The translations under genes and the position numbers were made by a program. Positions 21,402-28,504 of a stretch of 59,865 nt of DNA are shown in pieces (the first letter of the stretch is position 1; every line of letters begins with the position of its first letter). Source of the DNA: Myxococcales bacterium (GTDB lineage Bacteria > Myxococcota_A > Bradymonadia > UBA7976 > UBA1532); contig JACKDL010000034.1 in NCBI GenBank assembly GCA_020633555.1, forward strand, positions 1 to 59,865, in the 5' to 3' direction. Under the pieces are notes generated by a model. It saw nothing but the letters and a program-made list of their open reading frames with translations, had not been told where the DNA came from and made no database searches.

Positions 21402-24400
21402 GTGCACGCCGAGCTGCCAAGGACGATTGGACGCTATGAGGTGCGTGGCACCGTCGGCGGCGGGGGCATGGGCGACGTGTACCGGGTCTTCGACCCGGTC
21501 ACCCGCCGCGAGCTGGCCCTGAAGATCCTGAAGTTCAGCTATCCCCGCGCGCTGCACTACTTCAAGCGCGAGTTCCGGGCGGTGGCCCGGCTGAACCACG
21601 TGAACCTGGTGAAGCTGCACGACCTGCACGTGGAGGACGGCAGCTACTTCTTCACCATGGAGCTCATCGAGGGCAGCGACCTGTACGTGTGGGTCAACGG
21701 CCACAACCGGGTGGTCACCGACACCAAGGTCCTGGCCGAGCCCAAGCGGCTCAAGCGGGTGCACCAGGCCTTCGTGGGGCTCATGCAGGCCCTGGCCTAC
21801 CTGCACGACAACGGCTGCATCCACCGCGACATCAAGCCCAGCAACGTGCTGGTGGACCGCGGCGGCACCGTCAAGCTGGTGGACTTCGGCATCGTGAAGG
21901 AGACCCTGCCCGGCAACGAGGGGCAGAGCCTCAGCCAGGTCTTCGGCACCAGCACCTACTTCAGCCCCGAGCAGAGCGAGACGAGCCGGGTGGACTCGGC
22001 CACCGATCTGTACGCGGCGGGGGTGGTGCTCTACGAGCTCATGGCCGGCACGCCCCCCTTCGAGGGCGAGAGCGCCACCGTCATCGAGGCCCACCGCACG
22101 CAGCCGCCGCCGCCTCTGCTGGAGCGCGTGCCCGGCACCGATCCCAAGCTGGCCGCCGTGTGCATGGAGCTGCTGCACAAGGACAAGCAGGCCCGGCCGT
22201 CGGCGGTCGAGGTGCTCGAGGCCTTGGGCGAGGAGGTGCAGCGCTCCACCGGCCGCACCTTCGACTTCGTGGGCCGCCGGGGCGCCCGGCGCTTCCTCTA
22301 CGACCGGCTCGAGGACGTGCGGCGCGGCGAGGGCCGCATCGTGCTCATCGACGGGGCCAGCGGCGCCGGCAAGACCGCCCTGGTGGAGCGCTTCACGCAG
22401 GAGGCCCACGTCTACTCGGCCAGCGCCTTCACCGGCGCCTGCGTGCACCGCGATCACGTGCCGCTGCGGGGCCTGGACACGGTGGTGGAGCGCCTGGCCG
22501 AGGCCTACCGCAAGCAGACGGCGCGGCTCATGCGGCGCATGCCGGGCCACGTGCGCGGCGGGCTCATCGCCGGCTTCACCTTCCTGGGCGAGCTGCTGCC
22601 CGTCGACCAGCACGGCGAACCCGGCGAGCGGCCAGGGCTGGGGCTGCGCAGCCTGCTGGCCGGCCTGGCCGAGAAGCGCCTGCTGGTGATCTGCGTCGAG
22701 CAGCTCCACCTGGCCGACGAGGCCACCCTGTCGGCGCTGGAGGCGCTGACGGCGGGCGGCGGGCTGCCCCCGTTCCTGCTGCTGCTCACCGTGCGGGGCG
22801 ACGCCGTGGAGCGGCCCAGCCGGGTGTCGGCCTTCATCGAGCTGCTGCAGGCCCACCCGCGGGCCCACCGGCTCACGCTCGAGCCCTTCGAGCTCGACGA
22901 GACCCGCCAGATGGTCGAGGCGGTGGTGCCCAGCGCGCCGGGCTGGATCGCCGAGCACGTGCACGAGCAGACGGGCGGCGTGCCCCTGTTCGTGGCCGAG
23001 ATGGCCGAGTGGCTGGCCGACGCCCCCGAGGGCGGCGCCCCCACCTTCGAGGAGGCCGTGGCCCGGCGCATCGCCGATCTGAGCGCCGACGCCCAGCAGG
23101 TGCTGGCGGCCATCTGCCTGTGCCCGCGCCCCGTGCCGGGCCGGGTGCTGGAGCGGGCCTGCAGCCTGGACGCCGACGGCCTGTACGCCGCCCTGCTGGC
23201 CCTGGACGCCGTGGATCTGGTGCGCACCGAGGCCGACAGCCAGGGGCACATCGACGCGGTGCCGGTGCACCTGCGGCTGATGCAGGTGGCGAAGCAGGGC
23301 ATGGAGCCCGAGGACATCCGCAACACCCACACCCGGCTGGCGCGGGCCTTCGAGCTCGAGCAGGGCTCGGCCTTCGACCTGCGCTACCACTGGCAGCAGG
23401 CGGGCCAGCCCCAGCACGCGGCGGCCTTCGCCCGCAGCGAGGCCAAGCGGGCGCGGGAGCGCGGCGAGCACGCCCGCGCCGCCGATCTGCTCAGCCTGGC
23501 GCTGAGCGACGCCGCCGATCAGGCCGATCAGGTGAAGCTGCTGGTGCTCATGGCCGACAGCCTGGCCCTGGCCGGCCGCTACCTGGCCGCCGCCACCGCC
23601 CTCGAGGACGTGGCGCGCCTGTCCGAAGAAGAGGGCATCCGCTGGCGGGCCCGTCGCTGCCAGCTCTACCTCATGGCGGGCAACCTGGCCGACTTCGCTC
23701 GCGCCGCGCAGGAGCTGCCCGAGAACGCCCGGGTCCCCCTGGCGGACCTCCTGCTGCCCCTGGATCCCGCCCAGTCCGAGGCCATGCTGGGCGAGGCCGA
23801 CACCCGCACCGCCCGGCTGGTGCGCGGGCGCCTGCTGGCGGGCACCCACAGCCGGCGCGCCATCCGCGAGGCCGAGCGGCTGGTGGACTCGGTGGAGGCC
23901 TATGGCATCGGCGAGGCCCCGTCCCGGCAGGTGAACTTCGCCCTGGCCCGCGCCGCCGTGTGCATGGCCCAGGGGCGCTTCGCCGAGGCCGACGCCGCCC
24001 TGACCGCGGCCCAGCCCAACGTGGAGTACCTGGCGGCCCACGACCTGGGCGGCCTGCGGCTGGATCTGACCCGCGCCGAGGTGGCCCTGGCCCGGGGCCG
24101 GGTGGACGCCGCGCGCTCCGCCGCCCTGCCGCTGGTGGTCGAGGCCCGCCGGCGCGGCCTGCTGGGCTTGCGGGCGCGGGCCTGCGTCATCCAGGCGCGG
24201 GTCCACCTGGAGGCCGGCGAGCCTCACGCCGCCGATCGCCTGCTGGACGAGGCCGCCCGCAGCCTGCCCGCCGAGCCCGCCAGCCTGCCCGTGGTGGAGC
24301 AGGCGCTGGCCCGGGCGCACAGCGCCTTCGCCCGCGCCGATCTCACCGCCGCCGAGCACGGGCTGCACACCCTGCGCAAGGACGAGGCCCTGCGGCCCTT

Positions 24401-24824
24401 CCTGGGCCGCCGGGAGACCGCCCGGGCCTTCGCCCTGCTGCACGCCCGCATCTGCATGGTGCGCGCCCTGCGCCTGTGGCAGGCCGGGCTGGACGTTACG
24501 GCCGCCGCGCGGGTGCTGCGCCAGGCCCGGCTGGCCCTGGAGCGCGCCCTGCCCACCCCCGAGGGCTGGCTGGCCCTCATCGACGCCGTCAGCACCCTGG
24601 TGGAGGGCCAGCGCGAGGCCGCCGAGGCTCAGTTCACGACGCTGGCGGGCAGCGCGGGCCGCTTCGACAACGCCCAGCTCGAGGCCCTGGTGCTCATCCT
24701 GCTGGCCACGGTGCGGGAGCTGGGCGCGAAGGGCGACGATGACGCCCTGCGGGACGAGGCGGCCGCCCTGCTGGACGAGGCCGGCTCGGCCCTGCCCCCC
24801 GAGGCGCGGGCCGTCCAGGGCTGA
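21402..24824 (+). CDS. Ser/Thr kinase fused to AAA-type ATPase and TPR-like repeats (PknK/AfsR-like)
   Basis: A 1140-residue cytoplasmic signalling protein. The kinase domain (10-280) has GGGGMGDVY, K41, HRD 141-143 and DFG 161-163, then TYFSPEQ. An ATPase domain follows: the GRRGARRFL sensor-box-like entry, Walker A GASGAGKT (318-325) and a Walker B-like stretch LLVICVEQLHLADE (427-440), as in STAND and ORC-like ATPases. The remaining ~650 residues are helical repeats of TPR type (AAFARSEAKRARERGEHARA, DAALTAAQPNVEY and others). Such fusions usually couple ligand sensing by the ATPase/TPR part to kinase output. There is no DNA-binding domain. The GTG start at 21402 follows a purine-rich AGGGGGAG by about 11 bases. 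It is divergent from the USP-antiporter operon. Confidence 0.93.
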   Translation: MHAELPRTIGRYEVRGTVGGGGMGDVYRVFDPVTRRELALKILKFSYPRALHYFKREFRAVARLNHVNLVKLHDLHVEDGSYFFTMELIEGSDLYVWVNGHNRVVTDTKVLAEPKRLKRVHQAFVGLMQALAYLHDNGCIHRDIKPSNVLVDRGGTVKLVDFGIVKETLPGNEGQSLSQVFGTSTYFSPEQSETSRVDSATDLYAAGVVLYELMAGTPPFEGESATVIEAHRTQPPPPLLERVPGTDPKLAAVCMELLHKDKQARPSAVEVLEALGEEVQRSTGRTFDFVGRRGARRFLYDRLEDVRRGEGRIVLIDGASGAGKTALVERFTQEAHVYSASAFTGACVHRDHVPLRGLDTVVERLAEAYRKQTARLMRRMPGHVRGGLIAGFTFLGELLPVDQHGEPGERPGLGLRSLLAGLAEKRLLVICVEQLHLADEATLSALEALTAGGGLPPFLLLLTVRGDAVERPSRVSAFIELLQAHPRAHRLTLEPFELDETRQMVEAVVPSAPGWIAEHVHEQTGGVPLFVAEMAEWLADAPEGGAPTFEEAVARRIADLSADAQQVLAAICLCPRPVPGRVLERACSLDADGLYAALLALDAVDLVRTEADSQGHIDAVPVHLRLMQVAKQGMEPEDIRNTHTRLARAFELEQGSAFDLRYHWQQAGQPQHAAAFARSEAKRARERGEHARAADLLSLALSDAADQADQVKLLVLMADSLALAGRYLAAATALEDVARLSEEEGIRWRARRCQLYLMAGNLADFARAAQELPENARVPLADLLLPLDPAQSEAMLGEADTRTARLVRGRLLAGTHSRRAIREAERLVDSVEAYGIGEAPSRQVNFALARAAVCMAQGRFAEADAALTAAQPNVEYLAAHDLGGLRLDLTRAEVALARGRVDAARSAALPLVVEARRRGLLGLRARACVIQARVHLEAGEPHAADRLLDEAARSLPAEPASLPVVEQALARAHSAFARADLTAAEHGLHTLRKDEALRPFLGRRETARAFALLHARICMVRALRLWQAGLDVTAAARVLRQARLALERALPTPEGWLALIDAVSTLVEGQREAAEAQFTTLAGSAGRFDNAQLEALVLILLATVRELGAKGDDDALRDEAAALLDEAGSALPPEARAVQG

Positions 24825-24847
24825 CGCCCCCGACGGCGCTCGGGCGA

Positions 24848-27481
24848 TCAGCGGCGGCGGCGCCGCACCCCCAGCCACCCCAACAGCCCCAGCGCGAGCC
24901 ACGGCGACGGCGGCGCGCGCCCATCCACCCGGCAGTTGCAGCCATCGTCCCCCGGATCGGCCATGGTGGGCGGGCCCACGTCGGCCGGCGATCCGCCGCC
25001 TGCGCCGCCCGCGCCGCCTTGGGGCCCCTGATCGGGCCGGGCGCCGCCCACGCCGCCCATGCCCCCCTGGCCACCGACGCCCCCGGCCCCGCCCTCGCCC
25101 CCGGCCCCGCCGGGCAGCGGCTGGCGCCGGAAGGGATCCCCCGAGGGCGCGCCGTCGGTGCAGGTGCCGTCCACGCACCAGGTGCCGGCGGGGCAGTCGA
25201 TGAAGGCACAGGGCGCGTCGCCGCGGCACTCGCCGTCCACACAGGCCTGGCCCCGCGGGCAGGTCACGCGCACGCAGGGATCCTCGGTGCAGTGGCCCGT
25301 GGCCCCGTCGCAGCTCTGGCCCCGGGGGCAGCGGCCGCCGCAGGCGTCGCCCTCGCACTCCCCGTCCACGCAGCGGCCGCCCGCCATGCCGCCCGCGTCG
25401 GTGCAGTCCACCTCGACGCAGGCGTCGACGCACTCGCCCTCGCGGCAGAAGCGATCACCCTCGCAGCCCACCCCGGCGCAGGGGTCGGGCCCACAGGTGT
25501 CATTCACGCAGCGCTCGCCCTCGGCGCAGCCGGTGTGGCGGCAGGTGGGCGGCACGCACTCGCCCAGCTCGCACACCTCGCCCTGGTCGCAGGTGATCTG
25601 GCGGCAGGGATCGGCGCAGCCACCCAGATCGGGATCGCAGCGCAGGCCGGGGGCGCACACCACGCCCGCGCAGGGATCGGGGTGGCACAGCCGCACGCCG
25701 CCCCAGGCGTCGCGGCAGGTCTGGCCGCCCGGGCACTCGCCGCTGGCGTCGCAGCGCTCCACGCAGGCGCCCACCCAGCAGATCAGCGTGCCCGGGCAGC
25801 GGGCGTCCTCGTCGATGAGCCCGTCGCAGTTGTCGTCGCGGCCGTTGCAGATCTCGGGGGGCAGCTTGCCGCAGACCCCGCACTCGTTGATCAGGCCCTC
25901 GTCGCTCACGCCGTCGCAGTCGTTGTCCAGGCCGTCGCAGATCTCGCCGGCGGGCGCCACGCTCTCGAAGCACTGCCCCGACCACATGCCGTCCACGCAG
26001 CTCTCGCGGCCCACCCGGCACTGGCCCACGTCGCCGATGTCCACCGCGTCGCCGCAGGGCCGGGTGACCTCATCGGTGGCGCCGTCGCAGTCGTTGTCCA
26101 GGTCGTCGCAGATCTCGTCGGCCGGGGTGACGCCGTCGCAGGCGCCCCACTGCGCGCCCACGCAGCGCTCCACACCGGCCACGCACTCGCCCACGTCGCT
26201 GCTGCACGGCCTGGCCAGGGGCACGTCGTCGCCGGGCACGTTGTCCACCACCCCGTCGCAGTCGTCGTCCAGCCCGTTGCACACCTCGTCGCGCACGTTG
26301 GCGCAGCCGCCGCAGGCGTTGACCACGTTCTCGTCCACGGCGCCGTCGCAGTCGTCATCGATGCCGTTGCAGGCCTCGGCCGGCAGGGGCCCGCAGCCCC
26401 CGCAGCGGTTGGTGACCCCCTCGTCGCTGAAGCCGTCGCAGTCGTCGTCGGCGCCGTTGCACACCTCGGCGGGGGGCGCCCCGCACTGGCCGCAGGCGTT
26501 GATCACGCCCTCGTCCACGGCGCCGTCGCAGTCGTCGTCCTCGCCGTTGCAGCGCTCGGTGGGGATGGCCTCGGCCAGGATCTCGCTGAAGGCGCGGCGC
26601 AGGCCCGCCTGATCCGCCGCCGCGAAGGCGCGGCCGTTGATCAGATCCACCTGCCCCTGGGCGCTGCGGGCGGTGCCGCCCACCCGGGCGATGGTGTCCA
26701 GCAGGCCCTGCTGGGCCGGATCCACCGCGAAGGCCACCACGAACACCTTCACGCTGGCCTGGATCTGCACCCCGTCCTGCTCCACGGGGATCTCGCGCAG
26801 CGCCAGGGTGCGCTCCAGCAGCACCGGCTGCTGCATGCCCGGCACGCAGGACTCGGCGCCGTCGGTGAGCAGCACCACGTAGGTCTGCCGGCACTGGATC
26901 TGGGGGTCCTGGGCCAGCACCTCGGTGCGGAGGTAGCGCTCGGCCAGGCGCAGGGACTCGGCGATGGGGGTGGGGCCCTCGGCCCGCAGCTCGCGATCCA
27001 CCGGCCAGGCCTCGCGGCCGTCCAGCCAGCTCAGGATGCCGTTCTCGTTGTCGGGGCCGAAGGGCTCCAGCAGCGCGTAGCTGGTGTCGGCCCGGTCCCG
27101 GCGCAGCTCACCGTTGCAGAACCCCAGATAATTCAAGGGGTTCTGGGCCAGCCCCCGGTAGCCGGTGAAGGGCTCGCGATCGGTGCCATCGTTGATGGCC
27201 GACCCTTCCACCTGCGGGTAGCGCATCAGGCCGAACTCCACCTCGCTGGTGGTCTGCACGATGTCGCTGATGACCTGCTTGGCCACCGCCAGCCGGCTCA
27301 GGCCCCCGTTGCCCGGGTACTGCTCGGAGTTGTCCCCCCCGGTGGGCAGCCCGTTGTCCAGGTCGAAGCCCATGCTGCCCGAGGTGTCGAAGATGAGCAG
27401 GATGCGCGGCTTGATGTCCTGCGCGGCGGCGGGCGCGGCGCACGCGAACGCCACCAGCAGGGCGAACAGGCTGCGGAACAT
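24848..27481 (-). CDS. vWA-domain surface protein with MopE-like repeats and MYXO-CTERM-like end
   Basis: An 877-residue exported protein. The start ATG 27481 gives a clean signal peptide (MFRSLFALLVAFACAAPAAAQ). The vWA domain (about 22-300) has the MIDAS start DTSGSM. Seven CNGxDDDCDG-type units follow (CNGEDDDCDGAVDEG pattern), as in MopE/SACCP-like copper- or calcium-binding surface proteins. Next come Cys-rich EGF-like units, each with G.C..G.C spacing. Then a Gly-rich low-complexity linker leads to a C-terminal tripartite sorting signal: Cys pair (GCNC), a hydrophobic segment (WLALGLLGWLGV) and an Arg cluster (RRRRR). This matches the MYXO-CTERM layout, cut by a myxosortase in known cases. 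The predicted role is surface adhesion or metal binding. The minus-strand gene is divergent from the HHH lipoprotein gene. Confidence 0.9.
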   Translation of the reverse strand: MFRSLFALLVAFACAAPAAAQDIKPRILLIFDTSGSMGFDLDNGLPTGGDNSEQYPGNGGLSRLAVAKQVISDIVQTTSEVEFGLMRYPQVEGSAINDGTDREPFTGYRGLAQNPLNYLGFCNGELRRDRADTSYALLEPFGPDNENGILSWLDGREAWPVDRELRAEGPTPIAESLRLAERYLRTEVLAQDPQIQCRQTYVVLLTDGAESCVPGMQQPVLLERTLALREIPVEQDGVQIQASVKVFVVAFAVDPAQQGLLDTIARVGGTARSAQGQVDLINGRAFAAADQAGLRRAFSEILAEAIPTERCNGEDDDCDGAVDEGVINACGQCGAPPAEVCNGADDDCDGFSDEGVTNRCGGCGPLPAEACNGIDDDCDGAVDENVVNACGGCANVRDEVCNGLDDDCDGVVDNVPGDDVPLARPCSSDVGECVAGVERCVGAQWGACDGVTPADEICDDLDNDCDGATDEVTRPCGDAVDIGDVGQCRVGRESCVDGMWSGQCFESVAPAGEICDGLDNDCDGVSDEGLINECGVCGKLPPEICNGRDDNCDGLIDEDARCPGTLICWVGACVERCDASGECPGGQTCRDAWGGVRLCHPDPCAGVVCAPGLRCDPDLGGCADPCRQITCDQGEVCELGECVPPTCRHTGCAEGERCVNDTCGPDPCAGVGCEGDRFCREGECVDACVEVDCTDAGGMAGGRCVDGECEGDACGGRCPRGQSCDGATGHCTEDPCVRVTCPRGQACVDGECRGDAPCAFIDCPAGTWCVDGTCTDGAPSGDPFRRQPLPGGAGGEGGAGGVGGQGGMGGVGGARPDQGPQGGAGGAGGGSPADVGPPTMADPGDDGCNCRVDGRAPPSPWLALGLLGWLGVRRRRR

Positions 27482-27556
27482 GGTCTCTGGCTCCCCGGAC
27501 GGATCCCCGCGCACAACCTAGCAGGATTCGCGGGCGCATACGCCAACACAAAGGGC

Positions 27557-27584
27557 TTGACTGCGGCTTGCGCATAACTACAAT
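27557..27584 (+). promoter_or_regulatory. Sigma70-like promoter TTGACT-16-TACAAT
   Basis: TTGACT at 27557-27562 and TACAAT at 27579-27584 with a 16-bp spacer. This is a close match to the housekeeping consensus in otherwise GC-rich DNA. It would start a transcript near 27590 and give a ~200-base leader before the lipoprotein ATG at 27792. Confidence 0.6.
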
Positions 27585-27646
27585 GCCGCCGCCTGTTCGC
27601 CCGGTGACAGCACCGTGACGGGCAGCGCGCAGGCGTGACAAACAAG

Positions 27647-27667
27647 CCGGCTCCGGGGGGGAGCCGG
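27647..27667 (+). ncRNA. Leader hairpin 1 (8-bp GC stem)
   Basis: CCGGCTCC pairs with GGAGCCGG around a 5-base G loop. It lies in the predicted 5' leader of the HHH lipoprotein gene and is followed by TGGCG, as is hairpin 2. Confidence 0.45.
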
Positions 27668-27714
27668 TGGCGTCTCAGCCCCGCGGTGATCGTCCTGATC
27701 CCGCGTCAAATGTG

Positions 27715-27732
27715 CCGGCCCCGAAAGGCCGG
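27715..27732 (+). ncRNA. Leader hairpin 2 (6-bp GC stem)
   Basis: CCGGCC pairs with GGCCGG around CCGAAA. It is followed by TGGCG like hairpin 1, so the two may be copies of one structural unit. No known riboswitch consensus was recognised. Confidence 0.4.
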
Positions 27733-27780
27733 TGGCGACCGCCCCGCCCTGCATCAACGTTTTCCGCGCCTGCGGGCGCG

Positions 27781-27786
27781 AGGAGG
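27781..27786 (+). promoter_or_regulatory. Ribosome binding site AGGAGG
   Basis: AGGAGG sits 5 bases before ATG 27792 and decides that start against an in-frame upstream one at 27732, which would spoil the signal peptide. Confidence 0.7.
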
Positions 27787-27791
27787 CCGAG

Positions 27792-28403
27792 ATGCGTGGA
27801 TTGCATCGTGCCCTTTCTCTGTTGGCCTTGACCCTGGCCACCCTGTCCTCGGCGTGCACCGCCGAGAACGTCGACTATCGCGCGCCCGTGGACGAGGCGC
27901 CCATCGCTGCCGACTCGCCGTCGGCCCTGGCCGTGCTGCGGCTGATCAACCACCCGTCTACCACCTACTCGGTGCTGGACGCCCGGGTGGGCCTGGATCG
28001 CCGCGCCGCCATGCGCATCATCGCCCGCCGCGACGGCATGGACGGCCTGGCGGGCACCGCCGACGACCAGCCGTTTCTGGATCTGGCGAGCCTGGACGCC
28101 GTGAAGTACGTCGGCGACGCCGCCCTGAACCGGCTGGCCGAGTACGCCCACGCCCACGGCTGGGTGGTGGATGACGCCGCCGCCTACGGGGTGGTGATGG
28201 GCATCCAGTTCTCCATGGGCGAGGCGCGCCGCGCCCTGGATCTGGCCAACCGCGCCGACGCCGACACCCTGGAGTACATGATCGGGCTGGCCCCGGACGT
28301 GGTGGAGGCGCTGGTCGAGGTGCGCCCCTTCGCTTCGCTGCAGGAGGTCATCCTGCTGAGCGAGGTGGATCAGGCCGCGCTGAAGGCGCTGCGCGGCTGG
28401 TGA
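27792..28403 (+). CDS. Lipoprotein with helix-hairpin-helix motifs (ComEA-like)
   Basis: A 203-residue protein. The leader ends in a lipobox (LSSAC, Cys22), so it is exported and lipidated. The mature part carries several HhH-like units: VLRLINHPSTTYSVLD followed by RAAMRIIARRDG, VGDAALNRLAEYAHAHG, and a C-terminal unit LAPDVVEALVEVRPF with SLQEVILLSEVDQAALKAL. HhH pairs bind DNA without sequence specificity, and ComEA uses them to hold incoming DNA in the periplasm. A DNA-uptake role is therefore possible, but HhH folds can also bind protein, and no other com gene is nearby. It follows a good promoter and structured leader. The next gene lies 101 bp downstream. Confidence 0.75.
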   Translation: MRGLHRALSLLALTLATLSSACTAENVDYRAPVDEAPIAADSPSALAVLRLINHPSTTYSVLDARVGLDRRAAMRIIARRDGMDGLAGTADDQPFLDLASLDAVKYVGDAALNRLAEYAHAHGWVVDDAAAYGVVMGIQFSMGEARRALDLANRADADTLEYMIGLAPDVVEALVEVRPFASLQEVILLSEVDQAALKALRGW

Positions 28404-28410
28404 TCCCACC

Positions 28411-28426
28411 GGGGCCCCTCGGCCCC
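28411..28426 (+). terminator. GC hairpin after the HHH lipoprotein gene
   Basis: GGGGCC and GGCCCC flank a CCTC loop 7 bases after the stop. No T-run follows, so termination is uncertain. Confidence 0.3.
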
Positions 28427-28504
28427 ACGTGACTCGGCACCGCCTCGCCGGTCGGTGGTACAGTGCGGCCCGGACGGACCGCCACCACCACGGGAGGCAC
28501 ACAC

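Noticed and set aside
21303..25433. A 1376-residue minus-strand open frame opposite the kinase-ATPase gene
   Set aside because: It has low-complexity His/Gln/Gly composition and no domain. The plus-strand gene is clear.
25019..27577. A plus-strand open frame opposite the vWA/MopE-like gene
   Set aside because: The Ala/Val-rich repeats are the reverse complement of Cys/Asp repeats. The minus-strand gene has a signal peptide, MIDAS and sorting signal.
27557..27791. Known riboswitch class (c-di-GMP, cobalamin, glycine) in the leader
   Set aside because: I could not match the conserved core of any class I know, so it is only listed as structured leader.
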